A stretch of 64,000 bases of DNA from Bog-756 sp963699105 (GTDB taxonomy: Bacteria; Actinomycetota; Acidimicrobiia; Acidimicrobiales; RAAP-2): the NCBI GenBank assembly GCA_963699105.1, contig CAVOTI010000003.1, positions 310,001 through 374,000 of the forward strand, in the 5' to 3' direction. Positions 8,594-16,394 of the stretch are shown in pieces. The notes beneath the pieces were generated by a model. That model had not been told where the DNA came from. It ran no database searches and saw only the letters and a list, made by a program, of their open reading frames with translations. The translations under genes and the position numbers were made by a program. The number at the start of each line of letters is the position of its first letter. Position 1 is the stretch's first letter.

Positions 8594-8861
8594 CTAGCTG
8601 CCGTTGCGGAGGCGGTGCCGGCACCCCGGCCAGCAACACGGTCGACGCTGACCTTCCTCCAGCTCCTCCTGGGTCCGCCGGATCCGGCGTGCTCGGGTGA
8701 CCTCCTGTTTGGCATCCTCGACCCAGCAGATGAATTTCGTTGCGGGCCAGAGGCGTGATGTCCCGCCAGGCATCGAGGGCGGTTCGGTTGGCGATCAGCG
8801 CCTGGCGCAGATCGGGCGGAAGCTTGTGCACCGCTCCACCGGGCACTGGCGGATTGCTCAC
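8594..8861 (-). pseudogene. YdeI/OmpD-associated (OmdA) family protein, frame broken at 8735-8737
   Basis: The first frame gives LPPDLRQALIANRTALDAW and DITPLARNE. After one base is removed from the AAA run (TTT at 8735-8737 on the plus strand), the second frame continues FICWVEDAKQEVTRARRIRR and ends RRPCCWPGCRHR. Together they match the OmdA domain, including its KxxxTRxxRI core, and the CCWPGC tail is common in actinobacterial members (from memory). The intact protein would be about 89 residues from the GTG at 8861; an ATG at 9005 would add 48 residues that lie outside the domain. The function is not established; relatives are linked to stress or peptide tolerance. It is convergent with the small membrane gene. 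Confidence 0.7.
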
Positions 8862-9157
8862 GGGGACGACGGTAGCCGCCCCGGCGGGCTGGGATTGAAT
8901 CAACGACCGGAGCTTCACCCCCGGCTGAGCCGGCTCCGGTCTGCGGGGCGCATCAGCAGTTCGGCCGCACCTCGGCAAGGCCATCGTGGCGTGCAGGTTC
9001 GGCATCCACCGGATCAGGCGGTCGCCCCGGAATTAACGGCTCCAGAGGGTCGGGCCCCGGATCCGCCGGAGGAGGTTCGCTGGGAGGAGGAATGCTCACA
9101 CCGGAGAACTACCCTCCACCTGTCGGCACAAACCTCGGAGCGCCATTCACCCGTACC
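8862..9157. other. Intergenic or N-terminal extension of the YdeI-like gene
   Basis: The frame of the YdeI-like gene remains open to an ATG at 9005, so part of this stretch could be its N-terminus, but its composition does not look like a domain. No other gene, repeat or RNA is evident. The promoter at 9158 starts the next unit. Confidence 0.4.
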
Positions 9158-9182
9158 GGTTGATCGGCGGCCGACTGGGTAG
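9158..9182 (+). promoter_or_regulatory. SigB/SigF-type promoter, GGTT-N15-GGGTAG
   Basis: GGTT at 9158-9161 and GGGTAG at 9177-9182 are spaced 15 bp, matching the actinobacterial alternative-sigma pattern GNNT-N14-16-GGGTAY. Transcription would begin around 9190, almost on the ATG at 9193, so the message may be leaderless. Confidence 0.6.
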
Positions 9183-9192
9183 CGTCCCGTTC

Positions 9193-9387
9193 ATGACCAA
9201 AGGCAACCCGCCCCACTCCGAGGAATTCGACGGCACCGTCCCAGCAAAGAAGGTGACCAGCCGAGCCACCGTGAGACCGCCGGAAGAGAGCGCCAGCCAG
9301 GATCCCGAAGCTCAGGCCGAGGCAATTCTCGAAGAATCAGAATCACGGGTCGGTCAGGGGTTCAGCGCCTCCAAGCCAGAGGACTAG
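9193..9387 (+). CDS. Small hydrophilic protein of unknown function, probable stress-sigma target
   Basis: The frame encodes 64 residues starting MTKGNPPHSEEFDGTVPAKK, rich in Glu, Ser and Lys, with no hydrophobic segment. The end, QAEAILEESESRVGQGFSA, looks helical and amphipathic. I do not recognise a family. A GGTT-N15-GGGTAG promoter sits directly upstream, and a CsbD gene with a matching promoter follows on the other strand. This suggests a general stress protein, perhaps natively unfolded. The function is unknown. Confidence 0.6.
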   Translation: MTKGNPPHSEEFDGTVPAKKVTSRATVRPPEESASQDPEAQAEAILEESESRVGQGFSASKPED

Positions 9388-9447
9388 TCCGAGCGCTCCT
9401 GCACCGACCTCCAGCCTCAGCTCCAGGATCCCGGAACCGGAGCCTCC

Positions 9448-9603
9448 CTACTTCCCGGTGACTTTGTCGGCCACCTTGTCCACCGCGTCCTTGACCTTGG
9501 CCTTCCCCTGATCCACCTTCCCCTCACTCTTCAGACTCTTGTCGCCGGTGACATCACCGACAGCTTCCTTGGCTCGACCCTTGGCTTCGTCGACTGCTCC
9601 CAT
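9448..9603 (-). CDS. CsbD family stress-response protein
   Basis: The 51-residue protein MGAVDEAKGRAKEAVGDVTG continues with a Lys/Asp-rich helix and ends KVADKVTGK. This matches the CsbD family (DEAKGRAKEAVGxxTGD), small four-helix proteins induced by the general stress response in many bacteria, whose biochemical role is unknown. AAAGGAGT lies about eight bases before the ATG. A GATT-N15-GGGTAT promoter lies about 50 bp upstream, so control by the local SigB/SigF-type sigma factor is likely. Confidence 0.9.
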   Translation of the reverse strand: MGAVDEAKGRAKEAVGDVTGDKSLKSEGKVDQGKAKVKDAVDKVADKVTGK

Positions 9604-9653
9604 TTGAGACTCCTTTCCGTCAGGGCCACGGCTGCGGCCTCTTCACCTTGGTG

Positions 9654-9678
9654 ATACCCGACGAGGCTCGTCCTAATC
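9654..9678 (-). promoter_or_regulatory. SigB/SigF-type promoter of the csbD-like gene, GATT-N15-GGGTAT
   Basis: On the minus strand GATT (9678-9675) and GGGTAT (9659-9654) are exactly 15 bp apart, a full match to the stress-sigma pattern. The transcript would begin about 45 nt before the CsbD ATG and include its strong ribosome site. CsbD being a classic SigB target supports the assignment. Confidence 0.72.
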
Positions 9679-9825
9679 GCTCGACCCCGGTCCAGTTCCA
9701 GAAATCTCTCCGGGGGCAAACGTTCTGGTGTGCCTCGGGCTCACAACGGAGAGCGGCGGGAGCGTCCGGCGGCAACGCCTTGGGACAGCCGTCGCTTTGA
9801 CGGCACCAGGCTCCCATCGCCCACT

Positions 9826-9851
9826 GTTTGCCAGCGGATGACATCGGGTAG
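9826..9851 (+). promoter_or_regulatory. SigB/SigF-type promoter, GTTT-N16-GGGTAG
   Basis: GTTT at 9826-9829 and GGGTAG at 9846-9851 are spaced 16 bp. Transcription would begin near 9858, a short distance before the possible starts (9869, 9893) of the anti-sigma-type ATPase. The same motif with the same spacing recurs at 12116-12141 upstream of the sigma operon. Confidence 0.62.
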
Positions 9852-9892
9852 GCAACGACAAGCCCCAAATGTGCGGTTCAGGCGGTGGTGAA

Positions 9893-10261
9893 GTGACCGA
9901 GTTCCCAATGGATGCCCACAGCGTGGCAGAGGCGAGGAGCTTCGTGGGAGACGCCCTCCGCCACTGTGATCACGAGACGGTGGACGTCGCCCGCCTCCTC
10001 ATCAGCGAACTGGCGACCAATGCGCTCACCCATGCCCGCTCGGCCTTCGCCGTGACTGCCTCGGAATCCGACGGAATGATCCACGTCGAAGTGCGAGACG
10101 CATGCCGGGCCCAACCAACCCTCCTCTCCCGCCGACCGACCGACGAACACGGGCGCGGCCTCCAACTTCTCAGAGCACTCTCGGCCGAGTGGGGCATCGT
10201 CGACGAAACCCCCGGCAAGACGGTGTGGTTCGACCTCCGTTGTCAGGACAACGGGCGGTAA
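9893..10261 (+). CDS. Anti-sigma factor-type ATP-binding protein (HATPase, RsbW-like)
   Basis: The ~122-residue protein is a stand-alone GHKL ATPase domain. It has an intact N-box (LLISELATNALTHAR), a degraded G1 region (DACRAQPTLLSRR), the G2 loop DEHGRGLQLLRAL and the end WGIVDETPGKTVWFDL. This C-terminal WG...GKTVWF pattern is typical of actinobacterial RsbW/SpoIIAB-like switch kinases that bind sigma factors or STAS proteins. The gene is convergent with the sigma gene and has its own stress-type promoter. The start is unsure: GTG at 9893 gives the normal domain edge, ATG at 9869 adds eight residues. Confidence 0.8.
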   Translation: MTEFPMDAHSVAEARSFVGDALRHCDHETVDVARLLISELATNALTHARSAFAVTASESDGMIHVEVRDACRAQPTLLSRRPTDEHGRGLQLLRALSAEWGIVDETPGKTVWFDLRCQDNGR

Positions 10262-10273
10262 CAATGTTCCCTC

Positions 10274-11020
10274 TCAAGGATCTTGCGCAAACGCCTCTCT
10301 GAGCTGCTTCAGGCTCGCCGCCAGCAGGCGCGAGACGTGCATCTGGCTGAGGCCCACCTGAGCTGCGATCTCCGACTGGGTGAGGCCGTCGATGAACCGG
10401 AGGCTGATGATCGTCCGTTCCCGTTCGGGAAGATCAGCCAAGGACAGGGCCAGGAGCAGGCGGTCGTCGGTACCGGCGTACCCGGTCTCGACCTGTCCGA
10501 GCCGATTGGAGATCGACCCCTCCTGCCGATCGGCTGCATCGATGGATGCCGTCCGATAGTGGTGCCCGGCTTCCAGAGCCTCGAGTACCGATTCCTCGCT
10601 CACGTCGGCGCCGACGGCGATCTCTCCGACGGTGGGGGGCCTTCCCAACTCATGGGTGAGGGCCTCGATGACCGGACGGAGCCCCAGATAGAGCTCCTGG
10701 ACCCGCCGTGGGGCCCGAATGGCCCAGCCCTTGTCGCGAAAATGACGTTTCAACTCACCGATAATAGTGCTGGTGGCATAAGTGCTGAACTCCACCCCTC
10801 GTTCGGGATCGAACCGGTCGACGGCCTTCACCAAGGCCAGAGAAGCCACCTGGACGAGATCGTCGTAGGGCTCGCCTCTGTTGGTGAAGCGCCGGGCCAG
10901 CTGGTGGGCCAACCCCAGATGCTCTTCGACCAGTTGATTCCGAAGTCGTCCATCACGGCCGTCGGCGTACTCTTCGAACGATTCCCGGAGATTCTCCGGT
11001 TCTGGAACCGGGGGGCTCAT
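10274..11020 (-). CDS. RNA polymerase sigma factor, SigB/SigF/SigG family
   Basis: This 248-residue sigma70-family protein has region 2 (NQLVEEHLGLAHQLARRF; YDDLVQVASLALVKAVDRFD; VEFSTYATSTIIGELKRHFR), region 3 (HELGRPPTVGEIAVGADVSE) and region 4 (LPERERTIISLRFIDGLTQS, SQMHVSRLL). Region 1.1 is missing and the length is about 250, which fits the stress and sporulation group 3 sigma factors. It is the last gene of a three-gene STAS / ATPase / sigma operon and overlaps the ATPase gene by 4 nt (ATGA), the order known from sigB and sigF operons. Its likely targets are the GNNT-N15/16-GGGTAG promoters nearby. Confidence 0.93.
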   Translation of the reverse strand: MSPPVPEPENLRESFEEYADGRDGRLRNQLVEEHLGLAHQLARRFTNRGEPYDDLVQVASLALVKAVDRFDPERGVEFSTYATSTIIGELKRHFRDKGWAIRAPRRVQELYLGLRPVIEALTHELGRPPTVGEIAVGADVSEESVLEALEAGHHYRTASIDAADRQEGSISNRLGQVETGYAGTDDRLLLALSLADLPERERTIISLRFIDGLTQSEIAAQVGLSQMHVSRLLAASLKQLREAFAQDP

Positions 11021-11412
11021 GAGGTCTGGTGCCGGTTGCTCCGTTTGCGTAGCCAGCCGCGACTCTGTCCCTCCCCGACTTCTTCTCGGTGTTCGTCCAC
11101 CAGGGCATCGAGGATACGAACTGACAGATCTCGCTCGGTGTGTTCCGAGGTCGTGTCCTGATCCGTAGGTTCGGTTCCGACAACCACGCAGGTCACCTCG
11201 ACGTGATCGGCGTTGCTGATGAACGTCAACTCCAGTCGGCCGGTACTGGCTCCATTGACGACGGAAACGCAGAGTTCGTCCACCGCCAGCCGGAGGTCTT
11301 CCACCTCTTCGACGTCGAACCCGGCTCGAGAGGCCACCGTGGCGGCAGTCAACCGAGCCAGGAGAATGAGGTCGGCCTGGACCGGGATGCTCAGTTCAAC
11401 CGGCTCGCTCAC
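11017..11412 (-). CDS. Anti-sigma factor, RsbW-like ATPase with altered N-box
   Basis: From the GTG at 11412 the 131-residue protein starts VSEPVELSIPVQADLILLAR, a typical RsbW/UsfX N-terminus; a start at 11433 is possible. The helix DLRLAVDELCVSVVNGAS keeps the Glu of the N-box but has Ser where Asn normally holds Mg-ATP. The G2 region (RDLSVRILDALVDE) is also weak. It sits between the STAS gene and the sigma gene and overlaps the latter by 4 nt, so it should be the cognate sigma-binding protein. Whether it can still phosphorylate the STAS protein is doubtful. Confidence 0.85.
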   Translation of the reverse strand: MSEPVELSIPVQADLILLARLTAATVASRAGFDVEEVEDLRLAVDELCVSVVNGASTGRLELTFISNADHVEVTCVVVGTEPTDQDTTSEHTERDLSVRILDALVDEHREEVGEGQSRGWLRKRSNRHQTS

Positions 11413-11452
11413 TGCCCATGCCGCCAGTGACACGCCGGATACGTCGGCCCGT

Positions 11453-11794
11453 TCATCCGGCGACTGCCTGGGCGACGGTGGGAAAGATGGAAAAAAGGTC
11501 GGTGAGACCGGTGATCTCGAAGATCTTCATTATGCGGGACTCGCTGACGATCATCCGTAGCTCCGTGCCCTGTCCGTCGGACCGCTCCTGGGCACCGATG
11601 AGGACGCCGAGGGCGGTGGAGTCGATGAAGGTGACGGCCGACAGATCCAGGACGATCGGGCTGTGGCCCTGTGCGATGGCGTCGTAGAGCGTCTCACGCA
11701 GCAGCGGGGCTGTGGCCAAGTCGACCTCGCCGCGAACGTCGATCTCGACAAACCCCTGCCCCTCCCTCTCGACTACATCGAATGTCTGGTCCAC
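11453..11794 (-). CDS. STAS-domain anti-anti-sigma factor (RsbV-like)
   Basis: The 113-residue protein is a STAS domain. It has GFVEIDVRGEVDLATAPLLR, then IVLDLSAVTFIDSTALGVLI with the phosphorylatable Ser59 in the DST motif, and a tail SRIMKIFEITGLTDLFSIFP. In the partner-switch model the unphosphorylated form binds the anti-sigma factor and frees sigma. It is the first gene of the operon leading to the sigma factor, with about 40 nt to the next start. A GTTT-N16-GGGTAG promoter about 320 bp upstream would make the operon self-activating. Confidence 0.9.
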   Translation of the reverse strand: MDQTFDVVEREGQGFVEIDVRGEVDLATAPLLRETLYDAIAQGHSPIVLDLSAVTFIDSTALGVLIGAQERSDGQGTELRMIVSESRIMKIFEITGLTDLFSIFPTVAQAVAG

Positions 11795-12320
11795 GCTGGC
11801 TCTCCCTCGTTTCCGAACTGGCTACGACCCCATACCGGCCAGGTCACGACTGACCCGGCGATTCCGGCTGGGGGACAGGCCGACACCACCTCGGTGCCCA
11901 GGATACGTCCTGAGCACCTCACGGAGTAATGCCGGGTCCACGTCCGACCCCGGCACTCAGCGAAAACGGCGTTGGTCGGATGTCCCCCCACTCACTCCGA
12001 ATGCTCGAACAATGTTTTGAGGCCGGGTGCCGGGGAGTCGACTCGTCGTGCACCGCCAGTCCGATTAGACGGCATCAGCCAACACGTTCTCGTAACTTCA
12101 TCCATCCAGGTGCTGCTACCCGGTCGGGGGATGCTCGAAACATGGATCGCACCGAGTGGCGGCCGGGAGTCTCGGCCGTTCGTGCTCAACGGCCCGGACC
12201 GGCCGGGAGCGGTACGGGCCAAAGGTCGCTTCGGTATTGCCCTCGCCGGCTCGGGCTGCCACCATTGCCCACCGTGTTCGATCTCGAGACTCTCCGCTCC
12301 AGGTGAATCACCAGGAACGG
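11795..12320. other. Divergent intergenic region between the sigma operon and the membrane PP2C gene
   Basis: I see no convincing gene here. The plus-strand frame leading into the PP2C gene is open from 12156, but its first 55 codons look non-coding. The stretch holds the stress-type promoter at 12116-12141 pointing toward the sigma operon, leaving a long (~310 nt) untranslated leader before the STAS gene. Confidence 0.5.
12116..12141 (-). promoter_or_regulatory. SigB/SigF-type promoter facing the STAS-ATPase-sigma operon, GTTT-N16-GGGTAG
   Basis: On the minus strand GTTT (12141-12138) and GGGTAG (12121-12116) are 16 bp apart, identical in elements and spacing to the site at 9826-9851. It points at the sigma operon, so the sigma factor probably drives its own synthesis, as is known for sigB/sigF operons. 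The distance to the first gene (about 320 bp) is long, so another promoter may exist closer in. Confidence 0.55.
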
Positions 12321-14000
12321 GTGACGGCACGGGCAGCACAAGGGAGCCCGCACACCTCCACCCCCGACTCCGGTCTCCGGATTGCCACCGCGGATCACGC
12401 CAGGGGGATCAGCCCGACCCGGGCCACGGTGCTGGTCGCCCTGATCGGCGTGCTCGTCACCGTATCGGTGGCCTGGACCGCCTGGACTCTGAACCGACAC
12501 AACGAACATCGTCTGTTGGAGGTCCAGACCCGGCAGGCTGCCGCAGTTCTGAGCTCGACCATCCTGACCATCAAAGATCCGATGGAGACGGCCCTTCAAG
12601 TCGAATTGGTGACGGCGGGCGGTACAGGACAGTTCGACAAGTTCGCTGAGAACTATGTAGGACCCGGCCGACTCTTCGTCTCGGCGATCCTGTGGGAGCT
12701 CGATGGCGCCTCGTGGAAACCCGCATCCACCGTCGGAGCACCACCATTTTTGGCACCGGGTTCCGATCAGGCCCACTCCGTCATCTCCGAGGCCATCGCC
12801 AGTCCGACGTTCGCAGTGACCTCGGTCCAGAGGAAGGGATCAGAAAGGATCGGTTATGCCGTGGCCGATCCGGACACGCCGACCGTCGTCATCTATGCAG
12901 AGCGGGCCATCCCGGCCAATCGGGAGGCGCCGGTGGAGAGCAGCTCGGCGTTTTCCGATTTGAACTACGCCACTTATCTCGGCAGTACCACCAAGCTGTC
13001 AGCCCTGACGACCACAGATCTTCCCCTGAGCGAGCTGCCGCTGTCCGGCGACACCACCACGGCGTCGATACCGTTCGGCGACACCACGATCACCCTTGTC
13101 ACCGCCCCACGCGGGGCGCTGGGTGGGGCGTTGGGCGGCATCCTCCCCTGGATATTTCTGATCGGAGGGGCACTGTTGACGATGGGGACCGCCGTCGTCA
13201 CCCGTCAGTTGGTCTACCGGCGGCGGAGCGCCGAGCAGGATGCCGCCACCATCGCCGACCTGTTCGAGCAGTTGGACGGTCTGTACGGTGAACAGCGGTC
13301 GATCGCCGACACCCTGCAACAGGCGCTGCTGCCTCAACACAATCCCTCGATTCCCAATCTGGAGATTGCCACCCGGTACCTGGCCGGGGCCGACGGTGTC
13401 GAGATCGGTGGAGACTGGTTCAGCTTCATCGAGCTCGATGGTGACGGGTTCGCATTTGTCGTCGGCGACGTCTCGGGCAAAGGCGTGAGCGCCGCCGCCA
13501 TCATGGCCCGCCTCCGATTCACCGTTCGGGCCTATCTGATCGAAGGACACCCGCCCGAGACGGTCCTCGAGATGTGCTCCCGTCAACTGAACGTGAGCCG
13601 GGATGGGCACCTGTCCACGTTGCTGGTGGGAGTGGGAGACGTGGACTCGGGGGTGATCAAAGTCGCCAACGCCGGCCATTTGAATCCGCTCATCATCTCG
13701 AATTCCGGCAATCGGTTCGCCGAGACCAGCGTGGGCCTCCCGCTGGGTGTCGGGACCAGCACGTACACGGCCACGACGATCCCGCTGGCCTCGGGCTCGA
13801 TCGTCGTGGCCTTCACCGACGGGCTGATCGAACGCCGTAGTGAAAGCATCGATGCCGGGCTGGAGCGGTTGTCAGGCGCCGTCACCACCACGGCCCCTAC
13901 CCTCGACGATCTCGTCTCGGAGCTCACCTCCACCATGGCCAGCGACGGATTGGACGACGACATCGCCGTGCTGGCCTTCCGGTGGACTCAACCCGGCTGA
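12321..14000 (+). CDS. Membrane-anchored PP2C-type serine phosphatase (RsbU/SpoIIE-like)
   Basis: From the GTG at 12321 (AGGA upstream) the protein has 559 residues. A membrane segment at about 35-57 (TVLVALIGVLVTVSVAWTAW) is followed by an extracytoplasmic sensor region resembling CHASE domains, a second membrane segment at about 273-293, a linker helix, and a SpoIIE-type PP2C domain from about 335. The metal-binding Asp residues are visible in EIGGDWFSF, VVGDVSGKG, AFTDGLIE and GLDDDIAVL. Such enzymes dephosphorylate STAS proteins on receiving a signal, here likely extracellular. It is divergent from the sigma operon, so it is a good candidate input for that switch. Confidence 0.9.
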   Translation: MTARAAQGSPHTSTPDSGLRIATADHARGISPTRATVLVALIGVLVTVSVAWTAWTLNRHNEHRLLEVQTRQAAAVLSSTILTIKDPMETALQVELVTAGGTGQFDKFAENYVGPGRLFVSAILWELDGASWKPASTVGAPPFLAPGSDQAHSVISEAIASPTFAVTSVQRKGSERIGYAVADPDTPTVVIYAERAIPANREAPVESSSAFSDLNYATYLGSTTKLSALTTTDLPLSELPLSGDTTTASIPFGDTTITLVTAPRGALGGALGGILPWIFLIGGALLTMGTAVVTRQLVYRRRSAEQDAATIADLFEQLDGLYGEQRSIADTLQQALLPQHNPSIPNLEIATRYLAGADGVEIGGDWFSFIELDGDGFAFVVGDVSGKGVSAAAIMARLRFTVRAYLIEGHPPETVLEMCSRQLNVSRDGHLSTLLVGVGDVDSGVIKVANAGHLNPLIISNSGNRFAETSVGLPLGVGTSTYTATTIPLASGSIVVAFTDGLIERRSESIDAGLERLSGAVTTTAPTLDDLVSELTSTMASDGLDDDIAVLAFRWTQPG

Positions 14001-14373
14001 CCCCACGACGCTCAAGAGCGGAGCGGCGCCCATCCCCACCGGACCGGGCCGGGATCGGTGACGGCGGCAATGGCCCGGGACCACGGGGCACTTCCGGCGC
14101 CCGGGTCCGCCCTGCCTCCTCCCCCACCGGCATTCCCGGTGGGCGCCGGCACCAACGTGCGCCGTCGGCCGACGATGCCGCCCGACCAAAGATGCGCGTG
14201 GAACCTGACTGCGGTCGGCGGGCCGAGATACCTGTGATCGGCGACGAGCCGGCACCGCGGATTGACTAGCCGAACTGGGCTCCTACCAGGTAGATTGTCC
14301 CGGCAGGGCGAGTGGGGACCGAGCGGCTCGCCCAGAGGGAGAACGACGACGTGGATCGTCTCGGAGGACGGAC
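14001..14373. other. Intergenic stretch, no gene seen
   Basis: The reading frames are short and Pro/Arg-rich without domain character. The only features are a small CACCGG/CCGGTG hairpin near 14130 that could slow transcription after the phosphatase gene, and TAGATT at 14291-14296, a possible -10 for the STAS gene (the -35 is poor). Confidence 0.45.
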
Positions 14374-14694
14374 GTGGTACTAGATGGCCGGCCCGAGATG
14401 AGTGTGACTGGTGCAGTCGACGACCCTTCGTCACCCGTCATCTCTCTGGCCGGCGAACTCGATCTGGCGAGTGTTGAGGCGGCGAGAGCGGGTATAGAGC
14501 ACTACCTGGCCACTGGACCGAGCCAGGTGACGTTCGACCTCCGAGAGCTGACGTTCATGGACAGTTCGGGCATCGCCCTGCTGGTGCAGATATCGAATGA
14601 GGTAGAGAAGGTGTCGTTGAACAACGTGACGCCGATCGTGCGGCGGGTGCTGGAAGCGACCGGCCTTCTCGACCATTTCGGCTTGACCCCGTGA
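14374..14694 (+). CDS. STAS-domain anti-sigma factor antagonist
   Basis: The GTG start is preceded by GGAGG at 14363-14367 with 6-nt spacing. The 106-residue protein holds PVISLAGELDLASVEAARAG, then QVTFDLRELTFMDSSGIALL with Ser64 as the likely phosphorylation site, and a tail PIVRRVLEATGLLDHFGL. This is a second RsbV/SpoIIAA-type switch protein. It overlaps the following ATPase gene by 4 nt (GTGA), so the two are probably made in a fixed ratio and form a dedicated pair. No sigma gene is joined to this pair; it may feed into the sigma factor 4 kb away. Confidence 0.88.
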   Translation: MVLDGRPEMSVTGAVDDPSSPVISLAGELDLASVEAARAGIEHYLATGPSQVTFDLRELTFMDSSGIALLVQISNEVEKVSLNNVTPIVRRVLEATGLLDHFGLTP

Positions 14695-15326
14695 CGTCGA
14701 AGAGAAGCTTCGGCGCCTACGAAAAAGCCGTGGGGGAGGCGAGGCGATTCGTATCGGGACTCACCGCCGACCTCCCTGACGAGCTCCGGGATGCCGTGGC
14801 ACTCATGGTCTCGGAGCTAGCCACCAACGCGTTGGTCCATGCCTCGAGCGGATTCGAGGTCGCTATCGACCGATCCCCCGAGCTGGTGCGGGTGTCGGTC
14901 AGCGATCGGGGTGACGGAACTCCCGAAGTCCACTCACCGGGCTTCACAGAACCTCACGGCCGCGGTCTTCAGATTGTCGAAGCGCTCTCGGACCAGTGGG
15001 GCATCGTCCCTTACTTCGCGGCGGGCAAAACCGTCTGGTTCCAGATAGCGCTGGGGGTGGTCGGGCCCGATGGGGCCAGGCACCGGGCGGCGGGTGCATC
15101 TCCACCCCACCGGCGCCACCGGGCCGAGCCGCCATCCACCGGTGCGGACTTTCCCGACGAGGTGCCTGAGTTCGGCGATTCCGACCGGCCTACGGTCAAC
15201 CGCGCCGAGACCCGCCGCTCCTCGGGACGACGGCGTTCGTCCACCGGGCCCTCGAGCCCGGTGCACCCGAGCGTCCCGCCCCGTCGATGGACGGTGAGGC
15301 TCACCAGGTCAAGGCCCGACCGGTGA
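14691..15326 (+). CDS. Anti-sigma-type ATPase (RsbW-like) with long basic C-terminal tail
   Basis: Residues 1-125 form an HATPase domain: SFGAYEKAVGEARRFVSGLT, intact N-box VSELATNALVHAS, DRGDGTPEVHSPG, EPHGRGLQIVEAL, and WGIVPYFAAGKTVWFQIALG. A further ~85 residues are rich in Arg, Pro and Ser, of low complexity and with no known domain. The tail could be a real disordered region or a late stop. The start overlaps the STAS stop, so the two genes are coupled. The intact N-box suggests an active STAS kinase, unlike the ATPase in the sigma operon. Confidence 0.85.
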   Translation: MTSKRSFGAYEKAVGEARRFVSGLTADLPDELRDAVALMVSELATNALVHASSGFEVAIDRSPELVRVSVSDRGDGTPEVHSPGFTEPHGRGLQIVEALSDQWGIVPYFAAGKTVWFQIALGVVGPDGARHRAAGASPPHRRHRAEPPSTGADFPDEVPEFGDSDRPTVNRAETRRSSGRRRSSTGPSSPVHPSVPPRRWTVRLTRSRPDR

Positions 15327-15398
15327 CCCATTGTCTGTCTGGCCAGGGCAAATGCGCGGTGGTCCCGAGACGCGATCGGATTGAGCGAGGGTAACCAG

Positions 15399-15944
15399 AT
15401 GGACGCGGAAGCCAGTCCGGATAAGGAGGCTCCTGATGCTCCCGCCGCCATCGCCTCGGCGATGGCGGCGTATACCCGGCAAGTGGACTACGCCCTCCAA
15501 GTGGTGACGACCACCTCGGCCACCGGGGAGCCGAGCGGCTGTGTCGTCGGGTTCATCACGCAGTGCAGTATCAAACCGCCGCGTCTGCTCGTCTGCATCT
15601 CCAAGGTCAACCACACGTTCTTCGCATCGGAGCAGTCGGATGCGGTGGCCGTTCACCTGCTCGGGCGAGACCAGGTCGAGCTGGCATCACTGTTCGCCGA
15701 AGAGACCGGCGACACGGTCGACAAATTCAGCAAATGCCGGTGGCGCCCGGGCGTCACCGGTTCGCCGGTGCTGTCGGAGTGCGCGGCCTGGCTCGAGGCG
15801 TTGATCGTGTCCCGAACCAGTGTGGGGGATCACCAAGCTCTTCTGGTCCGACCCGTGGCCGGGGGCGCCGGCACCCACCCGAGCGGCGTCCTCACCATCC
15901 AAGGTGCGCCCGAGTTCGAACCTGGCCACCCGGCCGACGCATAG
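15399..15944 (+). CDS. Flavin reductase-like domain protein (FMN-binding split barrel)
   Basis: From the ATG at 15399 the protein has 181 residues. The flavin-reductase split barrel is seen in AAIASAMAAYTRQVDYALQV, VVTTTSATGEPSGCVVGFI, SIKPPRLLVCISKVNHTFF and AVHLLGRDQVELASLFA. The last three are the strands and loop that bind FMN in the HpaC/ActVB-type family. Such proteins reduce flavin for a partner monooxygenase or bind FMN or F420 in other reactions; no partner gene is adjacent. An in-frame start at 15381 is possible. Its place in the stress block may point to redox defence, which is a guess. Confidence 0.8.
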   Translation: MDAEASPDKEAPDAPAAIASAMAAYTRQVDYALQVVTTTSATGEPSGCVVGFITQCSIKPPRLLVCISKVNHTFFASEQSDAVAVHLLGRDQVELASLFAEETGDTVDKFSKCRWRPGVTGSPVLSECAAWLEALIVSRTSVGDHQALLVRPVAGGAGTHPSGVLTIQGAPEFEPGHPADA

Positions 15945-15986
15945 GAGGGCGGCTGCTCGGCATCAGCAACCTTCGCGACGTTCCGG

Positions 15987-16011
15987 GTTTGATGATCACC
16001 GAGACGGGAAA
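15987..16011 (+). promoter_or_regulatory. SigB/SigF-like promoter, GTTT-N15-GGGAAA
   Basis: GTTT at 15987-15990 and GGGAAA at 16006-16011 are spaced 15 bp. The -10 differs from GGGTAT at the fourth base, so this is weaker than the other sites. It would start a transcript about 45 nt before the ATG of the small hydrophobic protein. Confidence 0.45.
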
Positions 16012-16062
16012 GGTAGGGGTTCACGGGGATGAAGCGCATCCCGGAAGGAGAACATTTCCGTC

Positions 16063-16227
16063 ATGGTGCTCGTGCTTGCCTTTCTTCTGGTCCTTCTATT
16101 CGCCGGTCTGGGCTTCGCGCTTCACTTGCTGTGGGTAGTTGCCATCGTGCTCCTCGTGCTCTGGTTGGTCGGCGCCGCCATCGGGCGGGGCGAGAGCGCC
16201 GGAAGCAGGCACTTCTACCACTGGTGA
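16063..16227 (+). CDS. Small hydrophobic membrane protein, stress-associated type
   Basis: The 54-residue protein begins MVLVLAFLLVLLFAGLGFAL and continues with a second hydrophobic run ending VLLVLWLVGAAI, then a short charged tail ending RHFYHW. Two membrane helices and an aromatic-basic tail match a family of tiny hydrophobic proteins common in actinobacteria. GGAAGGAG precedes the ATG by 12 nt. The upstream stress-like promoter and the neighbouring rsb-like genes suggest induction in general stress. Molecular function unknown. Confidence 0.75.
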   Translation: MVLVLAFLLVLLFAGLGFALHLLWVVAIVLLVLWLVGAAIGRGESAGSRHFYHW

Positions 16228-16394
16228 TGGGGAACCATCCGATGTGATGGCCGTTCTCAACTGACGGGGTCCGCCGTCCAAGTAGCCTCTCTCCGTGCAC
16301 CGGGAGCCCACCGAACGACCGTGGGCACCACTGGTCATCCGGTGGCCGATGCCCCGGCCGTCCGGGCCTGGCCGCTACCAGCTGGTTCGACCTG

